Source of the DNA: Azospirillum sp. TSA2s
GTDB lineage: Bacteria; Pseudomonadota; Alphaproteobacteria; Azospirillales; Azospirillaceae
DNA length: 64,000 nucleotides
Direction: 5' to 3'
Assembly: GCF_004923315.1 (NCBI RefSeq)
Contig: NZ_CP039645.1
Location: forward strand, 353,001-417,000
A model generated the notes under the pieces. That model ran no database searches. It was not told the DNA's origin and saw nothing but the letters and a program-made list of their open reading frames with translations. Every line of letters begins with the position of its first letter. Positions within the stretch are counted from its first letter, which is position 1. Positions 25,945-34,461 of the stretch are shown here, piece after piece. Made by a program: the position numbers and the translations under genes.

Positions 25945-26924
25945 CCATCCTGACCGAGGCGGAGCTGCGGCGGATCGTTCCGCTCGACCGCGATGCCGTC
26001 GCCTGCGTCGAGGACGCCTTCCTGGCGCTGGCCACCCGCCCGGTGGCGATGCCGCCGATCCTGCGGCTCGACATTCCCGAATATCGTGGGGAAGTCGACG
26101 TCAAGACCGCCTATGTCCCCGGCCTCGACGGCTTCGCCATCAAGATCAGCCCCGGCTTCTTCGGCAACCCGGCGCTCGGCCTGCCCAGCGTCAACGGGCT
26201 GATGGTGCTGCTGAGCAGCCGGACCGGTCTGGTCGAGGCCCTGCTGCTCGACAACGGCTATCTGACCGACGTGCGCACCGCCGCGGCGGGTGCGGTCGCC
26301 GCAAAGCATCTGGCGCGTCCCGACAGCGCCGTTGCCGCGATCTTCGGCGCCGGGGTCCAGGCGGCATTGCAGCTGGAGGCGCTGACCCTGGTCCGCCCGA
26401 TCCGCGAGGCGCGCATCTGGGCGCGCCAGCCCGAACGCGCCGCCGCCACCGCCGCCCGCTTGTCGGAGCGGCTGGGCTTCCCCGTCCGTGCCGCGGAGGA
26501 GGGCAGGGCGGCGGTCGCCGGCGCCGACATCGTCGTCACCACCACCCCGGCCGACCGGCCGATCCTGATGGCGGACTGGCTGGAACCCGGCCAGCACGTC
26601 ACCGCCATGGGGTCGGACGCCGAGCACAAGAACGAACTCGATCCCGCCATCCTGTCCCGTGCCGACCTCTATGTCGCCGACCGCCTGACGCAGACCCGCC
26701 GGCTGGGCGAACTGCACCACGCGATTGCCGCCGGCACGGTCGCCGCCGACCGCGACTTCCCCGAACTGGGCGCCGTCATCGCCGGGAAGGCCGCCGGCCG
26801 CCCGTCCACCGACGCCATCACCGTCTGCGACCTCACCGGAACCGGGGTGCAGGACACCGCCATCGCCACCCTGGCGCGCTGCCGGGCCCTGGCGGCCGGC
26901 GCCGGCACCGTCTTCGACGCCTGA
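25932..26924 (+). CDS. eutC: EutC, ornithine cyclodeaminase/alanine dehydrogenase-like protein
   Basis: A 330-residue member of the ornithine cyclodeaminase/mu-crystallin family. The Rossmann-type nucleotide site is in AIFGAGVQAALQLEAL at about residue 135, preceded by LLDNGYLTDVRTAAAGAVAA, the family's substrate-loop signature. It probably reduces the imine or keto product of EutB with NAD(P)H, completing the hydroxyectoine-to-ectoine step; this role is inferred from the eutABC grouping. The start overlaps the eutB end by 13 bp. Confidence 0.87.
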   Translation: MPRMTILTEAELRRIVPLDRDAVACVEDAFLALATRPVAMPPILRLDIPEYRGEVDVKTAYVPGLDGFAIKISPGFFGNPALGLPSVNGLMVLLSSRTGLVEALLLDNGYLTDVRTAAAGAVAAKHLARPDSAVAAIFGAGVQAALQLEALTLVRPIREARIWARQPERAAATAARLSERLGFPVRAAEEGRAAVAGADIVVTTTPADRPILMADWLEPGQHVTAMGSDAEHKNELDPAILSRADLYVADRLTQTRRLGELHHAIAAGTVAADRDFPELGAVIAGKAAGRPSTDAITVCDLTGTGVQDTAIATLARCRALAAGAGTVFDA

Positions 26925-26967
26925 TCCCCTTTTCCCATGCCCCTCTTCTCATAAGAGAGACCCCGAC

Positions 26968-28158
26968 ATGCTGGAACCGACGCTGAACTTCAGCCGGGCC
27001 GAATATGCCGCACGGCTCGACAAGACCCGTGCCGCCATGGACAAGGCCGGCATCGAGCTGCTGATCGTCACCGATCCGTCGAACATGGCCTGGCTGACCG
27101 GCTATGACGGCTGGTCCTTCTATGTCCACCAATGCGTGATCGTGCCGCCGCATGGCGAGCCGATCTGGTACGGCCGCGGCCAGGACGCCAACGGCGCCAA
27201 GCGCACCGCCTATCTGGCCCATGACAGCATCATCGGTTATCCCGACCATTACGTGCAGTCGACCGAGCGCCATCCGATGGACCTGCTGTCGACGATCCTG
27301 GCGGATCGCGGCTGGGGCGGGCTGTCCATCGGCGTCGAGATGGACAATTACTGGTTCACCGCCGCCGCCTACCAGTCGCTGACCACCCACCTGCCCAACG
27401 CCCGCTTCAGGAACGCGACGGCGCTGGTCAACTGGCAGCGCGCGGTGAAGAGCCCGCAGGAACTCGACTACATGCGCAAGGCCGCGCGCATCGTCGAGGC
27501 GATGCACGCCCGCATCGTCGAGCGCGTCGAGCCCGGCATGCGCAAATGCGACCTCGTGGCCGAGATCTACGATGCCGGCATCCGCGGCATCGGGGGGGCG
27601 GACGGCTTCGGCGGCGACTATCCCGCTATCGTGCCGCTTCTGCCGTCGGGGGCGGACGCCTCGGCGCCGCACCTGACCTGGGACGACCGGCCGATGAAGC
27701 TGGGGGAGGGCACCTTCTTCGAGATCGCCGGCTGCTACAAGCGCTACCACTGCCCGCTGTCGCGCACCGTCTTCCTCGGCACGCCGACCCAGGCCTTCCT
27801 CGACGCCGAGAAGGCGACGCTGGAGGGGATGGAGGCCGGGCTTGCCGCCGCCAAGCCGGGCAACAGCTGCGAGGACATCGCCAACGCCTTCTTCGCCGTG
27901 CTGAAGCGCTACGGCATCACCAAGGACAACCGCACCGGCTACCCCATCGGCCTCAGCTATCCGCCGGATTGGGGCGAGCGCACCATGAGCCTGCGTCCCG
28001 GCGACCGCACCGAACTGAAGCCCGGAATGACCTTCCACTTCATGACTGGCCTGTGGCTGGAGGATATGGGGCTGGAGATCACCGAGAGCATCGCCATCAC
28101 CGACACCGGCGTCGAATGCCTAGCCAATGTGCCGCGCAAGCTGTTCGTGAAGTCCTGA
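26968..28158 (+). CDS. doeA: Ectoine hydrolase EutD/DoeA
   Basis: A 396-residue enzyme of the M24 creatinase/aminopeptidase P fold, the usual length for DoeA (about 399). The N-terminal creatinase-type domain (ELLIVTDPSNMAWLTGYDGW) is followed by the pita-bread domain (from about residue 165). Ectoine hydrolase opens the pyrimidine ring to N-acetyl-diaminobutyrate isomers. Substrate-site sequence such as GCYKRYHCPLSRTVFLG and GYPIGLSYPPDWGE is characteristic of the DoeA group. The ATG at 26968 follows AAGAGAGACCCCGAC. doeB follows after 2 bp. Confidence 0.92.
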   Translation: MLEPTLNFSRAEYAARLDKTRAAMDKAGIELLIVTDPSNMAWLTGYDGWSFYVHQCVIVPPHGEPIWYGRGQDANGAKRTAYLAHDSIIGYPDHYVQSTERHPMDLLSTILADRGWGGLSIGVEMDNYWFTAAAYQSLTTHLPNARFRNATALVNWQRAVKSPQELDYMRKAARIVEAMHARIVERVEPGMRKCDLVAEIYDAGIRGIGGADGFGGDYPAIVPLLPSGADASAPHLTWDDRPMKLGEGTFFEIAGCYKRYHCPLSRTVFLGTPTQAFLDAEKATLEGMEAGLAAAKPGNSCEDIANAFFAVLKRYGITKDNRTGYPIGLSYPPDWGERTMSLRPGDRTELKPGMTFHFMTGLWLEDMGLEITESIAITDTGVECLANVPRKLFVKS

Positions 28159-28160
28159 CC

Positions 28161-29183
28161 ATGGCGCCCGTCGCACTTGCCCCGTCCCCCATTACCCCGA
28201 CGGTCGATTTCGACCGCAACGGCGTGCAGCACGGCTTTCTGCGGCTGCCCTACAGCCGCGACGATTCCGCCTGGGGTTCGGTGATGATCCCGGTCACCGT
28301 GGTGCGCAACGGCAGCGGGCCGACCGCCCTGCTGACCGGCGCCAACCATGGCGACGAGTATGAGGGCGCGGTCGCCCTGTTCGACCTCGCCCAGACGCTG
28401 ACCGCCGACCGGGTTGCCGGCCGCGTCATCATCGTCCCGGCGATGAACTACCCGGCCTTCCAGGCGGGCACCCGCACCTCGCCCATCGACAAGGGCAACC
28501 TGAACCGCAGCTTCCCCGGCCGCCCGGACGGCACGGTGACGCAGAAGATCGCCGATTACTTCGCCCGCGAGCTGCTGCCGCTGGCCGATCTGGTGATGGA
28601 CATCCATTCCGGCGGCCGGACGCTGGACTTCGTGCCCTTCGCCGCCGCCCACATCCTGCCCGACAAGGACCAGGAGGCGCGCTGCTTCGCCGCCGTGGCC
28701 GCCTTCGCCGCGCCCTATTCCATGCGCATGCTGGAGATCGACGCGGTCGGCATGTACGACACCGCGGCGGAGGAGCTGGGCAAGACCTTCGTCACCACCG
28801 AACTCGGCGGCGGCGGCACCGGCCGGGCGGAGACCATCGCCATCGCCAAGCGCGGCGTCCGCAACGTGCTGCGCCACGCCGGGATCCTGACGGACGCGCC
28901 GCCGGCAGACAGCCGACCGGCGGAGGTCAGCAGCTGGCTCGACATGCCGTCGGCCGACTGTTTCCGCTTCGCCGAGGACAGTGGCCTGATCGAGGCGTGC
29001 GTCGATCTGGGCCAGCCGGTGCGCAAGGGCGATCTGCTCGCCCGCATCCACCCCATCGGCCGCACCGGTCTGGCGCCGGCCGAATACCGGGCGGCGCTGG
29101 ACGGCATCCTGGCGGCCCGCCATTTCCCCGGCCTCGTCAAGGCCGGCGACTGCATCGCGGTGGTCGGAACGGTCGAGGACTGA
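28161..29183 (+). CDS. doeB: N-acetyl-diaminobutyrate deacetylase EutE/DoeB
   Basis: A 340-residue zinc hydrolase of the AstE/AspA (succinylglutamate desuccinylase/aspartoacylase) family. Zinc ligands are in GANHGDEYEGA (His and Glu) and LVMDIHSGGRTLDF (His); ELGGGGTG contains the expected catalytic region. It removes the acetyl group from N-alpha-acetyl-L-2,4-diaminobutyrate, giving diaminobutyrate for DoeD. It is tightly coupled to doeA (2-bp gap). Two hairpins lie between its stop and ehuB. Confidence 0.92.
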   Translation: MAPVALAPSPITPTVDFDRNGVQHGFLRLPYSRDDSAWGSVMIPVTVVRNGSGPTALLTGANHGDEYEGAVALFDLAQTLTADRVAGRVIIVPAMNYPAFQAGTRTSPIDKGNLNRSFPGRPDGTVTQKIADYFARELLPLADLVMDIHSGGRTLDFVPFAAAHILPDKDQEARCFAAVAAFAAPYSMRMLEIDAVGMYDTAAEELGKTFVTTELGGGGTGRAETIAIAKRGVRNVLRHAGILTDAPPADSRPAEVSSWLDMPSADCFRFAEDSGLIEACVDLGQPVRKGDLLARIHPIGRTGLAPAEYRAALDGILAARHFPGLVKAGDCIAVVGTVED

Positions 29184-29199
29184 CCGCCGCCTGTTGGAA

Positions 29200-29285
29200 C
29201 CCGCCTCGGCAGAAGGCGGGCATGTAGCAAGAACGGCATCGACACCGACGAAACAGGGGCCGGCGCCCCGAAGGGAACGCCGGCC
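29200..29285 (+). terminator. Two intercistronic hairpins between doeB and ehuB
   Basis: The first hairpin is CCCGCCT/AGGCGGG (29200-29220, 7-bp loop). The second is GGCCGGCG (29258-29265) with CGCCGGCC (29278-29285). Neither is followed by a T run, so partial termination or mRNA processing/stabilisation ahead of the binding-protein gene is more likely than full termination. The ehuB ribosome site (AAGAGGGACGG) follows. Confidence 0.5.
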
Positions 29286-29321
29286 GGGCAATCACCAAAT
29301 CACGAAAGAGGGACGGCCGAC

Positions 29322-30167
29322 ATGAAACACCTCAAGATCGCCAAAAGCCTCGGCATCGCCGCTACGCTCCTCACGCTCGCCGCGCCGGCCTTTGCCGCCG
29401 ACACGCTGGAGACCCTGCGCGAACAGGGTTTCGCCCGCATCGGCATCGCCAACGAACCGCCCTATACCGCCGTCAAGCCGGACGGCACCGTGTCGGGCGC
29501 CGCCCCCGACGTCGCCCGCGCGGTGATGAAGAAGCTGGGGGTCAACGACGTCGTCGCCTCGATCTCCGAATATGGCGCGATGATCCCCGGCCTGCAGGCC
29601 CGCCGCTTCGACGTCGTCACCGCCGGCCTCTTCATGAAGCCGGAGCGCTGCAAGGCCGTCGCCTATTCCGAACCGATCCTCTGCGATGCCGAATCCTTCG
29701 CCCTGAAGAAGGGCAACCCGCTGAAGCTGACCTCCTACGAGGACATCGCCAAGAACCCGAACGCCAAGATCGGCGCCCCCGGCGGCGGCACCGAGGAGAA
29801 GCTGGCGCTGCAGGCCGGCGTGCCGCGCGACCGCGTGATCGTGGTCCCGGATCCGCAGAGCGGCCTGAAGATGCTGCAGGACGGCCGCATCGACGTCTAT
29901 TCGCTGCCGGTGCTGTCGATCCATGATCTGGTCGGCAAGGCCAACGACCCGAACATCGAGGTGGTCGCCCCGGTCAAGGGCGCCCCGGTCTATTGCGACG
30001 GCGCCGCCTTCCGCAAGCAGGACACCGCGCTGCGCGATGCCTTCGACAAGGTGCTGGCCGAGATGAAGGCGTCGGGCGAGTTCGCCAAGATCATCGAACC
30101 CTACGGCTTCTCCGCCGAAGCCGCGAAGCAGACCTCCCGCGAGAAGCTCTGCGCCGCATCCAACTGA
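29322..30167 (+). CDS. ehuB: Ectoine/hydroxyectoine-binding protein EhuB
   Basis: A 281-residue periplasmic solute-binding protein of the SBP_bac_3 family. The signal peptide is at residues 1-26 (KHLKIAKSLGIAATLLTLAA, then PAFA). The mature part starts DTLETLREQGFARIGIANEPPY; aromatic and acidic residues suited to binding a cationic ring compound follow (EPPYTAVKPDG, EYGAMIPGLQARRFDVVTAG). It is last in the cluster rather than first, unlike the ehuABCD order known from Sinorhizobium. It completes the EhuA/C/D transporter, which otherwise lacks a binding protein here. Confidence 0.9.
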   Translation: MKHLKIAKSLGIAATLLTLAAPAFAADTLETLREQGFARIGIANEPPYTAVKPDGTVSGAAPDVARAVMKKLGVNDVVASISEYGAMIPGLQARRFDVVTAGLFMKPERCKAVAYSEPILCDAESFALKKGNPLKLTSYEDIAKNPNAKIGAPGGGTEEKLALQAGVPRDRVIVVPDPQSGLKMLQDGRIDVYSLPVLSIHDLVGKANDPNIEVVAPVKGAPVYCDGAAFRKQDTALRDAFDKVLAEMKASGEFAKIIEPYGFSAEAAKQTSREKLCAASN

Positions 30168-30189
30168 TCGGGCCGGCCGGCGTCCGTCA

Positions 30190-30236
30190 GATCGGATCGC
30201 GTAAAATCGGAATCGATTTGAAGCGTGAATCCGATC
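30190..30236. terminator. Dyad between convergent ehuB and LysR genes
   Basis: Outer arms GATCGGAT (30190-30197) and ATCCGATC (30229-30236) enclose a second perfect hairpin AAATCG-GAAT-CGATTT (30204-30219). It lies between two convergent genes and is symmetrical enough to act on both transcripts, though no T tract follows. Confidence 0.45.
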
Positions 30237-30249
30237 GCCAAACAAAAGG

Positions 30250-31140
30250 CTAGAGCTTCAGGGAGTCGAGCAGCACATCCAGAAAGCGCGCCGCCATCGG
30301 TGACAGGATCGCGCCGTGGCGGCGGACGACGCCGATCGTCCGGGAAATCTTCGGGTGCCCCAGCGGAAGGGTCAGGATGATCGGATGGCCGGAGGAGGGG
30401 GTGGCGAGCTTGGGAAGCACCGCGACCCCCAGCCCCGCCTCCACCAGCCCCAGCGAACTTGCGAGATGCGTGATCTCGTAGGACCAGTTCAGTTTCAGGC
30501 CATGCTGCGCCAGGGCATTGTCGATCAGCGCCCGGTTGCCGCTGGTCCGCCCCACGGTGATGACCCGGTGGGCGGCCAGTTCCTCCCAATTCACCACCTT
30601 GTGCGACGCCAGCGGATGTTCGTGCCGGCAGGCGACGACGAACGGATCCTCGGCCAGCGGCGTGAATTCGATGTCCGGGTGCGAGGTGCCGATGAAGTTG
30701 ATGCCGAAGTCAGCCTCGCCGCGCGCCACCGCCTCCAGCCCCTCGTTGGCGCCGAGATCCAGGATGCGGATGCGGATCCGCGGGAAGGCGATGCTGAAGC
30801 GGCTGATCGCGTTCGGCAGGAAGTAGAACACCGCCGTCGGAACCGAGGCGATGGTGATCTGCCCGCCGCTCCGCGCGCCCAGATCGCTGATCCCCAGCAG
30901 CGACGTTTCGAACTCGTCGAGAAAGCGCCGGACCTTCGGCATGAAGTCGCGCCCGACCATGGTCAGGGCGACATGGCGGGTCGAGCGCTCGAACAGCGCC
31001 ACCCCCAGCGTATCCTCCAGCTTCTGGATGCGGCGGCTGAGCGCGGGCTGCGACAGGTTCAGCAGTTCGGCGGCGCGGTTGAAGCTGCCCAGTTCCGCCA
31101 CCGCGATGAACGCCTTCAGATCGACCAGTTCGAAGTTCAT
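30250..31140 (-). CDS. LysR-family transcriptional regulator
   Basis: A 296-residue LysR protein with HTH at residues about 3-60 (FIAVAELGSFNRAAELLNLS, then QPALSRRIQKLEDTLGVALF) and effector domain at about 92-290 with the CbbR/CynR-like pattern (GGQITIASVPTAVFYFLPNA). It is divergent from the GalD/PrpF-type isomerase and DctA-type carrier across 144 bp containing an AT-rich promoter (around 31165-31190), so it most likely controls their expression in response to a carboxylic acid. The 3' end is convergent with ehuB. Confidence 0.9.
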   Translation of the reverse strand: MNFELVDLKAFIAVAELGSFNRAAELLNLSQPALSRRIQKLEDTLGVALFERSTRHVALTMVGRDFMPKVRRFLDEFETSLLGISDLGARSGGQITIASVPTAVFYFLPNAISRFSIAFPRIRIRILDLGANEGLEAVARGEADFGINFIGTSHPDIEFTPLAEDPFVVACRHEHPLASHKVVNWEELAAHRVITVGRTSGNRALIDNALAQHGLKLNWSYEITHLASSLGLVEAGLGVAVLPKLATPSSGHPIILTLPLGHPKISRTIGVVRRHGAILSPMAARFLDVLLDSLKL

Positions 31141-31284
31141 GCCCGGCTCCGCATGGCGTTCTGATTAATGCATATAATGGAATAATAGCGCGAATCATTG
31201 CATTTCACAAATACGGTTCGCGAACGGAATATCGGCGCATCGGCTTTCTTCGCCAACCGGCGAAACCAAGAGAAACCAAGCGCC

Positions 31285-32406
31285 ATGACCCATCTGATGA
31301 ACCGCCAGATCGGCATTCCCTGCGTGATGATGCGCGGCGGCACCTCCCGCGGCCCCTTCTTCCTGGCGTCCGATCTTCCCGCCGCTCCGATGGAGCGCGA
31401 CGCCCTGCTGCTCTCCGTGATGGGGGCCGGCAATGATCTCGGCATCGACGGCATCGGCGGCGGCAATCCGTTGACCAGCAAGGTCGCCATCGTCGGTCCC
31501 GCCACACGGGCCGGTGCGGACGTCGATTACCTGTTCGCCCAGGTGCGGGTGCTGGAAGGGGTGGTCGACACCTCGCCCAATTGCGGAAACATGCTGGCCG
31601 CCGTTGGTCCTTTCGCCATCGAATCCGGGCTGGTTCCGGCGACCGACGGCGTCACGGTGGTGCGCATCCACAACGTCAACACCGGCAAGCTGATCCAGGC
31701 CCGCGTCCAGACGCCCGGCGGGCAGGTGGCTTATGAGGGCGAGGCCGTGATCGACGGCGTGCCCGGCACCGCCGCCCCCATCCATCTCGCCTTTCTCGAT
31801 GCGGCCGGCGCCAACACCGGCCGGCTGCTGCCCACCGGATCGCCGACCGACCGGATCGACGGGATCGAAGTCTCCTGCATCGACGCCGCCATTCCGGTGA
31901 TGCTGGTCCACGCCGCCGACCTGGGCAGGACAGGATACGAGCCCATCGACAGCTACCGGTCCGACCGGGATTTCATGGCCCGGCTGGAAGCGCTGCGCAT
32001 CGAGGCCGGCCGCCGCATGGGCTTCCGCAACGCCGCCGGAATGGTGATCCCCAAGCCGGTGCTGCTGGCCCCGCCCGCGCGTGGCGGCACCCTGGCCGTG
32101 CGCTATTTCATGCCGCACGACTGCCACCGGGCGATGGCCATCACCGGCGCCGTCGCCACCGCGACCGCCTGCACCATTCCGGAGACCGTGGCCGCCGCAC
32201 TGGCCGGGCGGCTGGCCCTGCCCGGCGACGTCACCTTCGAACATCCGGCCGGGCGGCTGACCGTCCACCTCGATCCGGGGGCCGGCCAATCCGCCCCAAT
32301 CGCCACCGCCCCGACCGCCAGCATTCTGCGCACCGCAAGGCGCCTGTTCGAGGGAACCGTGTTCGCACGGCCATCGACCCCGTCGCGAACCGCCCTTGCA
32401 GCCTGA
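31285..32406 (+). CDS. PrpF/GalD-type isomerase, probable 4-oxalomesaconate tautomerase-like
   Basis: A 373-residue protein of the PrpF family (diaminopimelate-epimerase fold). Diagnostic blocks are IPCVMMRGGTSRGPFFLASD at the N-terminus, GIGGGNPLTSKVAIVGPATR, DYLFAQVRVLEGVVDTSPNC and GNMLAAVGPFAIESGL. These resemble Pseudomonas GalD, which tautomerises 4-oxalomesaconate in gallate breakdown, more than PrpF (aconitate isomerase). No ring-cleavage dioxygenase or oxalomesaconate hydratase is nearby, so the true substrate may be another unsaturated tricarboxylate taken up by the carrier downstream. The start at 31285 is favoured; MNRQIGIPC at 31297 is an alternative. Confidence 0.83.
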   Translation: MTHLMNRQIGIPCVMMRGGTSRGPFFLASDLPAAPMERDALLLSVMGAGNDLGIDGIGGGNPLTSKVAIVGPATRAGADVDYLFAQVRVLEGVVDTSPNCGNMLAAVGPFAIESGLVPATDGVTVVRIHNVNTGKLIQARVQTPGGQVAYEGEAVIDGVPGTAAPIHLAFLDAAGANTGRLLPTGSPTDRIDGIEVSCIDAAIPVMLVHAADLGRTGYEPIDSYRSDRDFMARLEALRIEAGRRMGFRNAAGMVIPKPVLLAPPARGGTLAVRYFMPHDCHRAMAITGAVATATACTIPETVAAALAGRLALPGDVTFEHPAGRLTVHLDPGAGQSAPIATAPTASILRTARRLFEGTVFARPSTPSRTALAA

Positions 32407-32435
32407 CGCCACAGCACAAGAGAGGAGGAAACGCC

Positions 32436-33815
32436 ATGCGTTCACAAACGGGAGATCGAACCCCGACGCCGACCACACCCAAAGCCTTCTACAAAGCCCT
32501 CTACTTCCAGGTCGTCGTCGGCCTGACGCTGGGCATCCTGGCCGGCCATTTCTGGCCCGACCTCGGAGCATCCCTCAAGCCGCTCGGCGACGGGTTCGTC
32601 AAGCTGGTCAAGATGATGATCGCGCCGGTGGTCTTCTGCACCATCGTCAGCGGCATCACCAGCCTGAACGACACCCGCGAGATCGGCAGGACGATGGTCA
32701 AGTCGATGGCGCTGTTCTACGCGCTGACGGCGGCCGCACTCCTCATCGGCTTGGCCGCGGTCATGATCGTCGAACCCGGCGCCGGCATGCATGTGTCGCC
32801 CGCCTCGCTCGACCCCACGGTGGCGGCGCGTTATGCCAAGCAGGCGGCCCCGGTCGGCTTCGTCGGCTTCGTGCTGCACATCATCCCGCACTCCTTCTTC
32901 GGCGCCTTCGCCGAGGGCGAGGTGCTGCCGGTGCTGCTGATCTCTGTCCTGGTCGGCTTCGGGCTGACGCGGGCCGGCAAGGCGGGAGAGCCGGTGGTCC
33001 AGGGCATCGACGCCTTCTCCCATGTGCTGTTCGCCGCCTTCGGCTTCATCATGAAGCTGGCCCCGATCGGCGCCTTCGGCGCGATGGCCTTCACTGTCGG
33101 CAAATACGGCATCGACAGCATCGGCTCGCTCGGGCTGCTGATCCTCACCTTCTATATCGCCTGCGGCGTCTTCCTGGTGGGGATCATCGGCACGCTGGCA
33201 CGGCTGCACGGCTTCAGCCTATGGAAGGTCCTGCGCTACTTCCGGGAGGAGCTGCTGATCGTGCTCGGCACCTCGTCCTCCGAACCGGTCCTGCCGCGCG
33301 TGCTGCAGAAGCTGGAAACGCTGGGCTGCAATAAGGGCGTCTCCGGTCTGGTGCTGCCCATGGGCTACTCGTTCAATCTCGACGGCACCGCGATCTACCT
33401 GACCCTGGCCTCCCTGTTCATCGCCCAGGCCTGCGACATCCACCTGTCGGCCGGCCAGATCTTCGCCATGCTCGGCATCATGCTGCTGACCTCCAAGGGT
33501 GCGGCCGGCGTCACCGGCAGCGGCTTCGTCGCCCTGGTCGCCACGCTGACGGTGATGCCGGACCTTCCGGTGGCGGGCGTCGCGCTGCTGGTCGGCATCG
33601 ACCGCTTCATGTCCGAAGCCCGCGCCCTGACCAGCATCATCAGCAACTGCGTCGTCAGCATCGTCGTCTCGATCTGGGAAAACGCCTGCGACCGCGAGGT
33701 TCTGCAGCGGGAACTGAACCAGGGTGACGCCGCCGCCCAACGGTCCCTGGAAGGTGAGGGTGGAATCGCCGTCATGCCGCTGACCGCCCGGGCGCCTGCC
33801 CAGCCGTCGCTCTGA
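32436..33815 (+). CDS. dctA: DctA-type dicarboxylate:cation symporter
   Basis: A 459-residue DAACS-family carrier with about eight membrane helices plus two re-entrant loops. Family motifs are FVKLVKMMIAPVVFCTIVSG, LIVLGTSSSEPVLPRVLQKL (serine-rich re-entrant loop), MGYSFNLDGTAIYLTLASLF and MLLTSKGAAGVTGSGFVALVATL. The SSSEPVLP sequence is typical of DctA for C4-dicarboxylates such as succinate, fumarate and malate. It lies 29 bp after the isomerase, so both form a unit under the divergent LysR. A GAGAGGAGG precedes the ATG and a strong terminator follows. Confidence 0.92.
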   Translation: MRSQTGDRTPTPTTPKAFYKALYFQVVVGLTLGILAGHFWPDLGASLKPLGDGFVKLVKMMIAPVVFCTIVSGITSLNDTREIGRTMVKSMALFYALTAAALLIGLAAVMIVEPGAGMHVSPASLDPTVAARYAKQAAPVGFVGFVLHIIPHSFFGAFAEGEVLPVLLISVLVGFGLTRAGKAGEPVVQGIDAFSHVLFAAFGFIMKLAPIGAFGAMAFTVGKYGIDSIGSLGLLILTFYIACGVFLVGIIGTLARLHGFSLWKVLRYFREELLIVLGTSSSEPVLPRVLQKLETLGCNKGVSGLVLPMGYSFNLDGTAIYLTLASLFIAQACDIHLSAGQIFAMLGIMLLTSKGAAGVTGSGFVALVATLTVMPDLPVAGVALLVGIDRFMSEARALTSIISNCVVSIVVSIWENACDREVLQRELNQGDAAAQRSLEGEGGIAVMPLTARAPAQPSL

Positions 33816-33835
33816 TCCTCGCGATTGGACCGAAT

Positions 33836-33883
33836 CGCGCCGCCATGCCGACCTGAACAGGTCGGCATGGCGGCGCGCCTTTC
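33836..33883 (+). terminator. Strong terminator after dctA
   Basis: Perfect 20-bp arms (33836-33855 and 33858-33877) with an AA loop are followed by CCTTTCT. The stem is very long and GC-rich, far beyond the usual 7-10 bp, and ends the isomerase-carrier unit. The remaining gap to 34038 holds no gene. Confidence 0.85.
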
Positions 33884-34038
33884 TCACCATCTCCCCGCGC
33901 CGGCCGGCAGGCGGAACCGCTCCGGCGGATCGCAACCACCGGCAGCACCCTAGTTTAGACGTTAATGCTCTGGTAACGGCCCGACCTGCATTCTTTTATC
34001 GAGCACGACTGCACGCTCGCCTGCAAGGGGAGGCGATG

Positions 34039-34437
34039 ATGCCCACGGTACTCGTGATCGACGACGAGGATATGGTCCGCTCGGTTCTCCGCCAGTTTCT
34101 GGAGCGCCAATCGATGACGGTCATCGAGGCGGAGGACGGCGAAGAGGGCTTGCGCCTGTTGCGTGCCAATGCGGTCGATCTGGTCATCTGCGACCTGATC
34201 ATGCCGCGGGCGGACGGCATCGGCACGATCCTGAACATCCGCCGCTCGATGCCGGCCATGAAGATCATCGCCATTTCCGGTGGTGGACGCAGTCACGCCA
34301 TGGAACTGCTGAAGGTCGCCGAGCAGATGGGGGCCGACCATGTCCTCAGCAAACCCTTCACCCGGGATCAACTGCTGACCGTGGTCTCCGCCTGCCTGCC
34401 CGGATACCCCATCGCCCGTTCCGCACGTCCCAGGTGA
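34039..34437 (+). CDS. Single-domain response regulator (receiver only)
   Basis: A 132-residue CheY-like receiver with no output domain. Acidic pocket DDED lies at residues 8-11, the phospho-acceptor is D52 in LVICDLIMPR, the switch Ser is in IAISGGG and the conserved Lys is K105 in VLSKPF. The second of two adjacent ATG codons (34039) is better spaced from GGGGAGG. It is followed after 24 bp by a degenerate GGDEF-EAL gene and then by a FIST-domain histidine kinase that has no receiver of its own, so it is the likely phosphate acceptor of that kinase. Confidence 0.9.
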   Translation: MPTVLVIDDEDMVRSVLRQFLERQSMTVIEAEDGEEGLRLLRANAVDLVICDLIMPRADGIGTILNIRRSMPAMKIIAISGGGRSHAMELLKVAEQMGADHVLSKPFTRDQLLTVVSACLPGYPIARSARPR

Positions 34438-34461
34438 CGGCGGCTCTGAGAGGATATGGTC

